This document shows, one piece after another, positions 43,387 through 51,881 of a stretch of DNA of 64,000 bases. The stretch's first letter is position 1, and each line of letters starts with the position of its first letter. Location: assembly GCA_964471635.1 (NCBI GenBank), contig CAYYGO010000002.1, positions 62,001-126,000 of the forward strand, given 5' to 3'. A model generated the notes under the pieces. That model was not told the DNA's origin and did not search any database. It worked only from the letters and a program-made list of their open reading frames with translations. Origin of the DNA: JAKAML01 sp964471635 (GTDB taxonomy: Bacteria; Pseudomonadota; Alphaproteobacteria; Rhizobiales; Hyphomicrobiaceae). Position numbers and translations under genes: made by a program.

Positions 43387-44469
43387 TCACGCGCCGCCAT
43401 CCGCCCGCATAAGAAGCGACGCATCTCCATAAGAATAGAAGCGATAGCCGCTGTTGATCGCGTGCGCATAGGCGGCCTTCATGGCGTCAAGTCCGGCAAA
43501 CGCCGCCACCAGCATGAACAGCGTCGATCGCGGCAAATGGAAGTTCGTCATCAGGACGTCGACCGCGCGGAACCGGTAACCGGGCGTGATGAAGATCGCC
43601 GTCTCTCCCGACCACGGCCGTATCCGTCCCGTCTCGTCGGCTGCGCTCTCGATGAGGCGCAGCGATGTCGTGCCCACCGCAACGACGCGACCGCCTGCCG
43701 CCCGTGCGGCGTTGATCGCCTCCGCGACCTCGGGCGTCACGCAGCCCCACTCCGGGTGCATCCGATGCGCCGTCGTATCCTCGGCCTTGACCGGCAGGAA
43801 CGTCCCTGCGCCGACGTGCAGCGTCACGGCGTGCCGTTTCACGCCACGCAGTGCGATGGCGTCGAGAAGCTCGGCGGTGAAGTGCAGCCCGGCCGTCGGC
43901 GCAGCCACCGCTCCGTCATTGCGCGCGAAGATGGTCTGATAGTCGTCCCGGTCGCGCGCCGCCGTGCCCCGCTTCAGGGCTATGTAGGGCGGGAGCGGCA
44001 TCTCCCCGGCCGCCGCGATAGCGAGATCGAGATCTGGTCCCGACAGGTCGAATGCGATCTCGACCTCGCCGGCATCGCCCCGCAACACCACCGCGCCATC
44101 GAGAGCCCCCATGAGACAGCTCGAGTTGGCGTGCCCCAGCCGCAAGCGGTCGCCCGCTCTGAGCCGCTTGGCAGGCCGCGCGAGCGCCCGCCAGCGGTTG
44201 GCGTCGATGCGCTTCAGAAGGTTCAGCGCGATGGCCGCATGCACCTCGCCCCTGATCCTGACGCCGGCCAGCGCCGCCGGAATGACGCGCGTGTCGTTGA
44301 AGACAAGCACGTCGCGTTCGCCGAGCAGCGACGGCAGGTCGCGCACCGTCCCGTCCGACAGGCCTGCGGACCCGCCCACGACGAGCATCCGCGCGGCATC
44401 CCGAGGGCTAACGGGGTGAAGCGCGATCCGCTCCTCCGGCAGCTCGAAATCGAAAAGCTCGGTTCGCAT
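43387..44469 (-). CDS. queA: S-adenosylmethionine:tRNA ribosyltransferase-isomerase QueA
   Basis: 360 residues, adds the ribosyl-derived ring in queuosine synthesis. Start MRTELFDFELPEERIALHP is diagnostic, then LVFNDTRVIPAALAG, PTAGLHFTAELLDAI, LHVGAGTFLPVKAEDTTAHR and the C-terminal YRFYSYGDASLL. An upstream ATG (44517) is less family-like. No tgt gene lies in the window. Confidence 0.97.
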   Translation of the reverse strand: MRTELFDFELPEERIALHPVSPRDAARMLVVGGSAGLSDGTVRDLPSLLGERDVLVFNDTRVIPAALAGVRIRGEVHAAIALNLLKRIDANRWRALARPAKRLRAGDRLRLGHANSSCLMGALDGAVVLRGDAGEVEIAFDLSGPDLDLAIAAAGEMPLPPYIALKRGTAARDRDDYQTIFARNDGAVAAPTAGLHFTAELLDAIALRGVKRHAVTLHVGAGTFLPVKAEDTTAHRMHPEWGCVTPEVAEAINAARAAGGRVVAVGTTSLRLIESAADETGRIRPWSGETAIFITPGYRFRAVDVLMTNFHLPRSTLFMLVAAFAGLDAMKAAYAHAINSGYRFYSYGDASLLMRADGGA

Positions 44470-44604
44470 CGCAGCGTCGTCTCCGGCCGTCCACAGCAAC
44501 TCGAGAAAAGCGTCCATACCTCAATGATTGGGTCGCACACTTTCCATTCGTCCGACTAGATGGGGCGATCGGTCCTTGTTCTGCCGCCGCACCGGAGCCG
44601 CGTC

Positions 44605-45048
44605 ATGCTGAACCCCAGCCCCGAGTTCATCGTTCGCGCCTACTTCGATGCCTGGGGCCAACAGGACGTCGAGCGGGCGCTGAGCTACCTCTCGCCGGAC
44701 GTCGACTACCGCATGTACATCGACGAGAGCGTGGTGAGCTTCGCCGGTGCATCGCTGGGGATCGACGCCCTCAGAGCCCGCATGCTCGACCTGCAGCGGC
44801 AGTTCGAGCTTCTTTGGCAGGAGCTGGTCAGCGTCGAGCTTGTCGGGCAGCAGGCGCGCTGCCTCGCCAGAGCCGAGTTCCGCCACCGCAAGACGCTTCG
44901 CGTGCTCGACCTGACCCACCGCTTCGTGTTCCGCGTCGTGGGCAAGGAGATCATCGAGGCCCACGAGTACCACGACGCGGATCGAATCCGGGCGTTCCTC
45001 GAACTGGTCACCAGCGAGACGTCCGGTCAAGAGCCGCCGGCAGGATGA
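44605..45048 (+). CDS. SnoaL/NTF2-like protein
   Basis: 147 residues with a cone-shaped NTF2-like fold: FIVRAYFDAWGQQDVERALS, then LSPDVDYRMYIDESVVSFAG and a C-terminal VFRVVGKEIIEAHEYHDADR. Such proteins are small ketosteroid-isomerase-like enzymes or binding proteins; catalytic residues cannot be assigned. ATG at 44605 with GGAG 8 bp upstream. Confidence 0.82.
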   Translation: MLNPSPEFIVRAYFDAWGQQDVERALSYLSPDVDYRMYIDESVVSFAGASLGIDALRARMLDLQRQFELLWQELVSVELVGQQARCLARAEFRHRKTLRVLDLTHRFVFRVVGKEIIEAHEYHDADRIRAFLELVTSETSGQEPPAG

Positions 45049-45085
45049 GCCGCCGACCAGGCGAGCGGCGCCGCCAGGCGGGCTG

Positions 45086-45463
45086 CTATCGGTTCCGCAT
45101 CCCTGCCAGCGCGGCGAGCGCGACCGCCAGCCACGCCACGATCACGGAGCTGCCGCCAATCGGCGCCGCCATCGGAAACAGCCCCGCGCCAGCGAGCGCC
45201 GGCAGCGCGATCGCGCCGGCGAACAGCACACTGCCGGCGAGCATCAGACCGGCCGCACCGAGCCATAGCCTGGACCGCTCGACCCGGTCCGCGATCGTCG
45301 TTATCGCGAGACCGGCAGCGGCGTGTACCATCAGCATCTGCGCCGCGGCGGCGAGACCAGGCGTCTGCACCCGGTGCGCCGCGATAGCCGCAAGGGCGAC
45401 GCCCGCCGCACCGGCCAGGCCTGCGACCGCCGCCAGCAGCATCGAAAACCGGAACGACGTCAC
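45086..45463 (-). CDS. DUF423 membrane protein
   Basis: 125 residues with four predicted membrane helices; GAAGVALAAIAAHRVQT and MLMVHAAAGLAITT plus GSVLFAGAIALPALAG and PIGGSSVIVAWLAVALAALA match DUF423 proteins of unknown function. Its start overlaps the PPIase stop by ATGA, so it is translated with that operon. Confidence 0.88.
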   Translation of the reverse strand: MTSFRFSMLLAAVAGLAGAAGVALAAIAAHRVQTPGLAAAAQMLMVHAAAGLAITTIADRVERSRLWLGAAGLMLAGSVLFAGAIALPALAGAGLFPMAAPIGGSSVIVAWLAVALAALAGMRNR

Positions 45464-45936
45464 GCGATATCCGCCGCGACCTTCACCGTCACCATCTGGT
45501 CGGGGCTGCGCGGCGGCTCGCCACGCGCCAGCTTGTCGACATTGTCCATGCCCTCGATCACCTTGCCCCAGGCCGTGTACTGGCGGTCGAGGAACGTCGC
45601 GTCGTCGAAGCAGATGAAGAACTGGCTGTTGGCCGAGTTGGGGCTCGACGAGCGGGCCATCGAGCAGACCCCTCGCACGTGCGGCTCGGCGTTGAACTCG
45701 GCCGGCAGGTTGGGCAGGTCGGAGCCGCCAGTGCCGGTGCCCTTCGGGCAGCCCGTCTGAGCCATGAAGCCTTCGATCACGCGGTGGAACTTGATTCCGT
45801 CGTAGAAACCGCGGCGGGCGAGCGTCTTGATCCGCTCGACGTGCTTCGGTGCGAGATCGGGGCGAAGCTCGATCACGACCTTGCCCTTGCTCGTCTCCAT
45901 GACGAGGGTGTTCTCGGGGTCCTTGTAGGCGGCCAT
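45460..45936 (-). CDS. Cytoplasmic cyclophilin peptidyl-prolyl isomerase
   Basis: 158 residues, no signal peptide. Cyclophilin core: LVMETSKGKVVIELRPDLAP, FYDGIKFHRVIEGFMAQTGC (catalytic Arg), SMARSSSPNSANSQFFICF and WGKVIEGMDNVDKLA. Catalyses proline cis-trans isomerisation in folding. Paired with a periplasmic paralogue 72 bp upstream. Confidence 0.95.
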   Translation of the reverse strand: MAAYKDPENTLVMETSKGKVVIELRPDLAPKHVERIKTLARRGFYDGIKFHRVIEGFMAQTGCPKGTGTGGSDLPNLPAEFNAEPHVRGVCSMARSSSPNSANSQFFICFDDATFLDRQYTAWGKVIEGMDNVDKLARGEPPRSPDQMVTVKVAADIA

Positions 45937-46008
45937 TGGCGGCGCTCCTGTTGGTGTTGGCTCAAGTCGAGGCTCGGCCCACGCATGCAGCGTCGGACCC
46001 GGCCGGGA

Positions 46009-46620
46009 TCACTTCTTCTGGGCCGGCGCCGCCGAGCCCGCTGGAGCAGGCGCCTTGCCGGCGTCGGCCAGCACGTAGACCTTCAGCATCTTGTCGGGTG
46101 CCGCCGGCGGCTCGCCCTTCGCCACCTGGTCGACGTGCTGCATGCCCTCGATCACTTTTCCCCACACCGTGTAGTTGCCGTTGAGGAACGGGGTATGTGT
46201 GAAGCAGATGAAGAACTGGCTGTCCGCGCTGTCGGGCGACTGCGAGCGGGCCGCGCCCACTGTGCCGCGCTCGAACTGCGTCGGCGTGAACTCCGCCTTG
46301 ACGCGCCCGTACTTCGAGCCGCCGGTGCCGGTGCCGGTCGGGTCACCGGTCTGCGCCATGAAGCCCGCAATGACGCGGTGGAACACGATGCCATCGTAAA
46401 ACTTCTCGCGGGCCAGCTTCTTGACGCGCTCCACATGGAGCGGCGCGAGGTCGGGACGAAGCTGGATCAGCACCTTGCCGGTCTTCAGCTCGATGACGAG
46501 CGTGTTCTCGGGATCGGCGGCCTTGACCGCAGGTGCCGGCTGCTGAGCTGCGGCCGGAGCAGCAACCAGCGGAGTGGCGAGCAGGAGAGCGGAAAGCACG
46601 ATGCTCGACAGGACTTTCAT
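46009..46620 (-). CDS. Periplasmic cyclophilin peptidyl-prolyl isomerase
   Basis: 203 residues with a signal peptide (VLSSIVLSALLLATPLVAAP, cut near AAAQQ). Same cyclophilin core as its neighbour (LVIELKTGKVLIQLRPDLAP; FYDGIVFHRVIAGFMAQTG; SADSQFFICF). An Ala/Pro/Lys-rich C-terminal tail follows. ATG at 46620. A doubled TCTCCACAACAGAC motif lies directly upstream. Confidence 0.95.
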   Translation of the reverse strand: MKVLSSIVLSALLLATPLVAAPAAAQQPAPAVKAADPENTLVIELKTGKVLIQLRPDLAPLHVERVKKLAREKFYDGIVFHRVIAGFMAQTGDPTGTGTGGSKYGRVKAEFTPTQFERGTVGAARSQSPDSADSQFFICFTHTPFLNGNYTVWGKVIEGMQHVDQVAKGEPPAAPDKMLKVYVLADAGKAPAPAGSAAPAQKK

Positions 46621-46635
46621 GACTATGTGCGCCTT

Positions 46636-46668
46636 GTCTGTTGTGGAGACCGAAGTCTGTTGTGGAGA
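46636..46668. repeat. Direct repeat in the leader of the periplasmic PPIase gene
   Basis: GTCTGTTGTGGAGA occurs at 46636-46649 and again at 46655-46668, 19 bp apart, 16-48 bp upstream of the start codon. Confidence 0.75.
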
Positions 46669-46881
46669 ACGAAACGGTCAGGGAACGCCGCCAGGCGAGC
46701 GATGCGCGCGATCCGGGCCCTGTTCGCAAGCCCCGACGAGGCAGACGTGCAACGCTCGAGCCCAGCCAGCGACCCGAAGCCGCCCAATGCCGGGCTCTTA
46801 TGGCGTTTCGGCGGCACGCGTGCAACCACTCGCCCTTGCAACCAAAAAACTCTTCCGTGCCAATGGGCCGCGCTGAGCCCA

Positions 46882-48171
46882 CTAGCTGCCGCGGGACGGC
46901 GCGAGCCGCAAACCGGCACCGAGCGCCTCGCCGATCCGTAGCGCCTCGTTCCATGGCAGGAGCCGTTCCCCGCGCGCGAGGCCGCCGGCGGCGAGCTGGC
47001 CGACGCCCCAGCCGACCGCCGCATGGGCAAGCCACGCCGGCTCCACCTCGCCGGTACGCGCGGCGAGAATGGTGGCCCACCCGACAGCCGACGCAGCGTC
47101 CTTGGCACGCTTCAGGGCCGTCAACGTCGGCGCCTGAACCGCTTTCAACACCAGCGCGTTGGCCACGCCAGCCTCGATGAACGGCTCCAGCCGCCGCGCG
47201 TCCGAGAGCACGGCGTCCCCAAGTGCGATCTCGACCCCACTGCCCGCCGCCTCCGACAGCGCTCGCACGCCGGCGATCTCGTCGATGGCAAGCGGATCGG
47301 CCAGCCCATGCAGAGGGTACCGGCCGAGCCAGCCGAGATAGCGATCGATCATGGCACGCGTATCGATCTGGCCGCCGTCGCGGCCAACCACGTAACGCCC
47401 GCCGCGCCCGAACTGCCATGCCCGGACTTCGAGTACCAGCGCGATGTCCTCGCCGGGCACGAGACCGGCGCGCTCGATCGCACGCGTCGCGAGCCAGAGC
47501 GCGGCTTCGGCGTCCGAGACCGCCGACCGGAGGCCGCCGCGAGGACCGGCAGACAGCGGTCCGCGGCCGTGCCGCTCGACGAGCTCGGCGGCGGCCCGTG
47601 TCGTTTGCGCGCACCAATCGAGCGCGATGGCGAGATCGCCCGCGCCGGCCGGCACCAGCCATACGGCCGTGGCATCCTGGCCCGGACCGGGCGCCCGGCC
47701 GAGGTCGAGCAGCAGAATTCGTGGCATCGGCAGCACCTCCGGCTCCGCGCCGGCAGCCAAATGCTGCCAGAGCGCCAGACCGCGCCCGCCGGCCGCCGCC
47801 TGGGCGACCGCCAAAGATGCCGCAAACGCTACCGCGGCAGGCGCCGTGCCGTGACCACCCGGACCTGGGAGCTCGGCCAGCTGCCGGTCAATTCCGGCCT
47901 GATCCCCCGCATCGCGTCCAACGAGCGCGCCAGCGAGGATGGTCCGGCCGAAGCCGAGCGCGGCCGAGACATCCTGGCCACCGAATGCCGGGCCGCCGTC
48001 GACAAGAGGTGCCACCTCGCCGGGGGCAGCGAGCCCCGCTGCCGGATGCGAACCGCGACCCGCCGCTCCACCTTCGCAGCGCACCTCCACCTCGACCGCC
48101 GGCAGCCCGCGGCTGTCCCAGATGCGGCGCGTGTCGAGACCGGCTATTCTGAGCGAGCCCCGCGAGCCCAT
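46882..48171 (-). CDS. Enolase-fold paralogue lacking catalytic residues
   Basis: 429 residues, full enolase length and alignable end to end (DTRRIWDSRGLPAVEVEV; VLKAVQAPTLTALKRAKDAA; GQLAAGGLARGERLLPWNEA). Key residues are replaced: metal ligands equivalent to E. coli D246, E290 and D317 are Glu248, Ala291 and Ala320; the acid/base E209 is Arg211; K393 is Ala394; the GG-HAD loop is gone (LLLDLGRAPGPG). K341, at Lys343, and the Arg of the SHRSG region survive. So enolase activity is most unlikely; a structural, regulatory or novel activity is possible. Inserted between coaD (9 bp upstream) and the PPIases, same strand. Confidence 0.8.
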   Translation of the reverse strand: MGSRGSLRIAGLDTRRIWDSRGLPAVEVEVRCEGGAAGRGSHPAAGLAAPGEVAPLVDGGPAFGGQDVSAALGFGRTILAGALVGRDAGDQAGIDRQLAELPGPGGHGTAPAAVAFAASLAVAQAAAGGRGLALWQHLAAGAEPEVLPMPRILLLDLGRAPGPGQDATAVWLVPAGAGDLAIALDWCAQTTRAAAELVERHGRGPLSAGPRGGLRSAVSDAEAALWLATRAIERAGLVPGEDIALVLEVRAWQFGRGGRYVVGRDGGQIDTRAMIDRYLGWLGRYPLHGLADPLAIDEIAGVRALSEAAGSGVEIALGDAVLSDARRLEPFIEAGVANALVLKAVQAPTLTALKRAKDAASAVGWATILAARTGEVEPAWLAHAAVGWGVGQLAAGGLARGERLLPWNEALRIGEALGAGLRLAPSRGS

Positions 48172-48180
48172 GAGCGGTGG

Positions 48181-48684
48181 CTAGACCCTTTTCGTCGTCT
48201 TGGTCTCGAGGCGCATCGCCACCCGCGGCGACACGAACGGCGACACGTCTCCGCCCATGGCCGCAATCTGACGGACCAGATTTGCGGCTATGTGGCGGAC
48301 GCCGGGAGACGCCGCAACGAACACCGTCTGCACGTCCGGCGCCATCGCCCCGTTCATTCCCGCCATCTGCATCTCGTAGTCGAAATCGGTGCCGTCGCGC
48401 AGCCCGCGGAAGATGACGTCTGCGCCATAGCGGCGCGCCGCCGCCACCGCGAGGTCGGCAAACGTCACGATCTCGATCTCGGTGCCGGTGGCCTTCGCGA
48501 TGGGCCGCACCTCCGCTTTCAGCATATCCACCCGCTCGGCGTCGCTGAACATCGGCGCCTTGGCCGGGTGAACGCCAATGCCGATCACCAGCCGGTCGAC
48601 GAGGCGTGCCGCGCGGTCGATGACGTCCGTATGTCCGATGGTCACGGGATCGAATGAGCCGGAATAGAATCCAATGCGTGTCAT
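48181..48684 (-). CDS. coaD: Phosphopantetheine adenylyltransferase
   Basis: 167 residues, fourth step of CoA synthesis. FYSGSFDPVTIGHTDVIDRA start carries the nucleotidyl-transferase HxGH-like TIGH, then IVTFADLAVAAARRYGADVI, RGLRDGTDFDYEMQMAGMNG and SPGVRHIAANLVRQIAAMGG. Length is standard. Head of the leftward coaD-enolase-like unit. Confidence 0.97.
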   Translation of the reverse strand: MTRIGFYSGSFDPVTIGHTDVIDRAARLVDRLVIGIGVHPAKAPMFSDAERVDMLKAEVRPIAKATGTEIEIVTFADLAVAAARRYGADVIFRGLRDGTDFDYEMQMAGMNGAMAPDVQTVFVAASPGVRHIAANLVRQIAAMGGDVSPFVSPRVAMRLETKTTKRV

Positions 48685-49008
48685 GGGTTCGCCAATCGTG
48701 ATCTCGTCAGGCGCTCGGATGAGCCGGCCTCGTCCAGCAGTGGAGCCATTGCATCCTAGCCCGATCCCGCTATCGGACGCACGGGGGCATCGTCCATCCG
48801 TATCGCATTCGCTGTTGAAGTCCGCAGTGTGCCGCGGAGCGGGCGGCCGACCGGCGCCCAGGGGCCACGATCAGAGCGGCCGCAGCGCGTTACCACTTCG
48901 CCATCGTCCCACCGCAAGGCCTTTTCTTAATAGGACGTCGCTATTGTTAAAGATCCGCCGGCTCGGCGACGGCTGGGCAGTGACACTTCGGCCAGCGGAG
49001 CCCGGTCC
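48685..49008. other. Divergent intergenic region, nothing specific
   Basis: 324 bp between coaD (leftward) and the sterol-desaturase-like gene (rightward). An AT-rich patch at 48922-48951 (CTTTTCTTAATAGG) may belong to a promoter. No gene or palindrome recognised. Confidence 0.45.
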
Positions 49009-49845
49009 GTGGACGCACCAACCCTACCCGGCGTGATCGTCGGCTTCGCCGTTCTGCTCGTCGTGTTCCGCGGCCTCGAGCGCCTGCGGCCACGCGAGAA
49101 GCGTATGCCGATGCTACGTCGGGGCTTGGCTACGGATCTCGCCTATTGGCTAACGTCACCGTTCGTAAACCACTACGTCGTTGGCCTTGTCGTGCTGGTG
49201 GTCGTCGCCGCTTTCGCCCAGCTCGCATACGGCCAGATCCAGAAAGAGCAAATCATGGCGGGCTTCGGCCCGCTGTCGCGCCTGCCGCCGCTGGTCCAGG
49301 CGCTGGCCATGCTGGTGCTCGCCGATTTCGTCGGCTACTGGATGCACCGGCTGTTCCACGGGAGGCGGTTGTGGCCCTTCCATGCCGTGCACCACTCCTC
49401 CGAGACGCTGGACTGGCTGTCGTCGGTACGTGGACATCCCGTCAACGAGCTGGTCAGCCGCATTGCGACCACCTTGCCGCTGCTTGCCCTCGGCTTCGCG
49501 CCCTCGGCTGCGCTCTGGGTGGCGCCGGTATTCGCCCTCTTCGGCGTCCTTTTGCACGCGAATCTCGACTGGGATTTCGGGCGATTGCGCTCGGTGATCG
49601 CCAGTCCGGTATTTCACCGCTGGCACCACGCCACCGATCCCGAGGCGCGCAACAAGAATTTCGCCGGCTTGTTTCCCGTCTGGGACATTCTGTTCGGCAC
49701 GTACTACATGCCGCGGAACCGCCTGCCGGGCAGCTTCGGCACCGACAGCCCCGTACCGAAAGGCATCATTGGCCAGCTCGCCTTCCCGTTCCGCCGATTG
49801 CCGCGCAGTGAGGCGCCGCGTCCTGACCAACGGTCATCCGGCTGA
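49009..49845 (+). CDS. Sterol desaturase / fatty-acid hydroxylase family membrane protein
   Basis: 278 residues, several membrane helices and the three diiron His motifs: WMHRLFHGRR, FHAVHHSSETLDW and FHRWHHATDPE. Such enzymes hydroxylate or desaturate lipids, hopanoids or carotenoids with O2; the substrate is unknown. GTG start at 49009 with GGAG 10 bp upstream; an in-frame ATG start is not available before the first helix. Confidence 0.9.
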   Translation: MDAPTLPGVIVGFAVLLVVFRGLERLRPREKRMPMLRRGLATDLAYWLTSPFVNHYVVGLVVLVVVAAFAQLAYGQIQKEQIMAGFGPLSRLPPLVQALAMLVLADFVGYWMHRLFHGRRLWPFHAVHHSSETLDWLSSVRGHPVNELVSRIATTLPLLALGFAPSAALWVAPVFALFGVLLHANLDWDFGRLRSVIASPVFHRWHHATDPEARNKNFAGLFPVWDILFGTYYMPRNRLPGSFGTDSPVPKGIIGQLAFPFRRLPRSEAPRPDQRSSG

Positions 49846-49888
49846 CAGGCGCCGACAGACCTGACGCCACGAGGCCAAGCCGGAACGG

Positions 49889-49920
49889 CGAAAGGGCCCG
49901 GCAGGAGCCGGACCCTTTCG
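49889..49920. terminator. Hairpin between convergent genes
   Basis: 14-bp stem CGAAAGGGCCCGGC / GCCGGACCCTTTCG with one mismatch and a 4-nt loop, lying 25 bp beyond the stop of ompW on the minus strand and 43 bp beyond the desaturase stop. No long T-run; probably bidirectional terminator. Confidence 0.6.
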
Positions 49921-49945
49921 CGTCGTCGCAGACCTGAGACCGTCC

Positions 49946-50656
49946 TTACTTCAGCGGCGCGGCCTCGCGCCGGCCGAAGATATCGGACAAGTTGAAGCGG
50001 TAGCCCACGTTGGCCGAGAAGATCCACGGATCCACGTCGACGTCGGCGGTGACGCGGCCGAGACCCGTCACGCCCCAGTCCGCGTCGGTGTCGAGCCAGG
50101 TCTTCTTGACGTCGGCGTTGAGATACCAGCCGCCGCCGATGGCGACGTCGACACCGGCCTGCAGCGTGAAGCCGAATGCGTCATCGAGCCTCAACCTGGT
50201 GCCGAGCGTCGGGCTCGTGCTCTCGTTGAAGAAAGCGATGTACTGGATGCCGGCGCCGACATACGGCTTGAAGCCGCCGATCGGGTCGAAGTGATACTGC
50301 AGGGTCAAGGCCGGCGGGAAGATCCACGTGTCGCCGAGGTCGGCGCCGGCGAGCACGCCCTTACCCTCGACGTTGTGCTTGGCGAAGCAGCAGAACAGCT
50401 CGGCGGCGATGTTCTTGCTGAAGAAATAGGTCAGCGTCAGAGAGGGGATGACCTCGGTTGAGACATCGGCGCTCGCGCCGTCGATCACGGCGCCATCGAG
50501 AAACACGTCGGCGCTCGAGTCGGGATGCACGACCGACACACCGGCGCGGATCATGAAGTCGCCGTTGTAGTCGCCGGCATAGGCAGCCGATACCGCGACA
50601 GCCGAAACGGACGACGCCGCGATGGCCGCAACGATCGTAGACGTGATCTTCCGCAT
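49946..50656 (-). CDS. OmpW-family outer-membrane protein
   Basis: 236 residues. Signal peptide (TSTIVAAIAASSVSAVAVSA, cut after AYA), then GDFMIRAGVSVVHPDSSA and eight-strand barrel features ending in an aromatic-rich VGYRFNLSDIF region; C-terminal residues APLK extend past the usual terminal Phe. Small hydrophobic-compound channels of this family are often induced under low oxygen or stress. Two Fnr-type palindromes lie upstream. ATG at 50656 with GGGGGAA upstream. Confidence 0.9.
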   Translation of the reverse strand: MRKITSTIVAAIAASSVSAVAVSAAYAGDYNGDFMIRAGVSVVHPDSSADVFLDGAVIDGASADVSTEVIPSLTLTYFFSKNIAAELFCCFAKHNVEGKGVLAGADLGDTWIFPPALTLQYHFDPIGGFKPYVGAGIQYIAFFNESTSPTLGTRLRLDDAFGFTLQAGVDVAIGGGWYLNADVKKTWLDTDADWGVTGLGRVTADVDVDPWIFSANVGYRFNLSDIFGRREAAPLK

Positions 50657-50784
50657 GTGGTTCCCCCAATGATCCGAGCTTCTAGCGCTGCACCCCGGCA
50701 ACCCGGCACAAACCGTCGGACGCGCCTCACGCTTATGGATTTCCGAAACGTTCAGCCGCCGCCAGAGCGCGACCACGGCTCGGC

Positions 50785-50798
50785 CTGATCGAGATCAG
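50785..50798. promoter_or_regulatory. Imperfect Fnr-type palindrome
   Basis: CTGATCGAGATCAG keeps the TGAT-N4-ATCA core of Fnr boxes but has C/G at the outer positions. It is about 130 bp upstream of ompW. Confidence 0.4.
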
Positions 50799-50845
50799 AA
50801 GCCGACCGATCACAGTGTCATGTGGCAGAGGTGCAACGCGATTTC

Positions 50846-50859
50846 TTGACCGGGATCAA
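50846..50859. promoter_or_regulatory. Fnr/FixK-type operator palindrome
   Basis: TTGACCGGGATCAA, exact TTGA-N6-TCAA, between ompW (leftward) and the Crp/Fnr-like regulator gene (rightward). Confidence 0.62.
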
Positions 50860-51113
50860 TGGGGTTCGCGGCTTTGGACGGACCCGTCCCATCGGCCTCT
50901 CGCCGGTCGAACGGCACTTTCGACGCACCCGGGTCTTTTCTTGATCCAGCGCAAGCGTGCCCGGCTCAAAAAACCCAATGCTGCCGTTCGAGTGCGCCGC
51001 AGCAAAGTTGACTCCGACGGTGCGCGATCATTGAGCGCCGAGCCCTGGAGCCGCCGTCGCCAGGACACCGCCACGGGCGGGCCCCTAACGGCTGGGAGCG
51101 GAAACGTCCGGTC

Positions 51114-51797
51114 ATGACCCAAGCTATGAGCACGATAACCTCAGGTGTCTCACTGCCCTTGCGGCCGCATCAGCGCATCGTGCTGTCCGCCGATCCGGTC
51201 GGTCATGCTTATATCCTTGCGTCCGGTGTCGTGATGGTCGAGGGGCGGCTGCCAAACCGTCAGCGGCAGATCCTCGAAATCCTCTACCGGGGCGCGGTCT
51301 ACGAGAACGACGACACACCAACCCTGCCGTCGCGGGCCCTTGTCGCTGTGCAGGCCGCCGAGTTGCAGCGGCTGCGCGCAGATGCACTCGACTCACTGAT
51401 CCGCACGAGCCCCGGCCTCGCACGCTACATCGAGGCCGCCCGGGCTCATCGGGACGCCCGGCGCACGCTGCATCTCGCCGGACTGGCCGGCCAGAGCAGT
51501 GAGGAGCGGTTGGCCTATTTCCTGGTCGATATCGCGCTCTACCTTGGCCGGCGCGTCGGCGGCGGCTGCACGTTCGACATTCCCTTCGCCCGCGAGGAGA
51601 TCGCCGACTATCTGGCACTCAATCCGGATACGCTGAGCCGGTTGTTCTCGCGCCTGAAGAATGCGGGGATGCTGTCGATCTCGCGCGGCCAGGCCGTCGT
51701 TCCCGAATGGGAAGCGCTGGCTGCCTCCTGCCCGCTGTCGAAGGTGATGACCGATCTCAGTCAGCGCATGCCGACGCTGCCGCCCGGGCTCGGCTGA
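51114..51797 (+). CDS. Crp/Fnr-like transcriptional regulator
   Basis: 227 residues. Degenerate cyclic-nucleotide-like sensor domain (RIVLSADPVGHAYILASGVV), dimer helix, then winged-helix domain IPFAREEIADYLALNPDTLS with RLFSRLKNAGMLSIS, where Asp-Thr-Leu-Ser replaces the usual E-x-x-S-R of Fnr, so DNA specificity may differ. Lacks sensor Cys. GTC ATG start at 51114 without a strong ribosome-binding site. Lies beside two Fnr-type palindromes and may regulate ompW. Confidence 0.87.
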   Translation: MTQAMSTITSGVSLPLRPHQRIVLSADPVGHAYILASGVVMVEGRLPNRQRQILEILYRGAVYENDDTPTLPSRALVAVQAAELQRLRADALDSLIRTSPGLARYIEAARAHRDARRTLHLAGLAGQSSEERLAYFLVDIALYLGRRVGGGCTFDIPFAREEIADYLALNPDTLSRLFSRLKNAGMLSISRGQAVVPEWEALAASCPLSKVMTDLSQRMPTLPPGLG

Positions 51798-51881
51798 CCT
51801 CGTCGGGACTGCTCCCCGCTCGGGGCTCGGTCGCAGAGAGTGTCGAGACGCGAGGAATGCGGGTCTGCTGACGGCGTCGTC

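Larger units (their letters stand above)
50657..51113. other. Divergent regulatory region between ompW and crp-like gene
   Basis: 457 bp holding two Fnr/FixK-type palindromes (50785-50798 and 50846-50859). No coding frame with protein-like composition. Confidence 0.6.
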
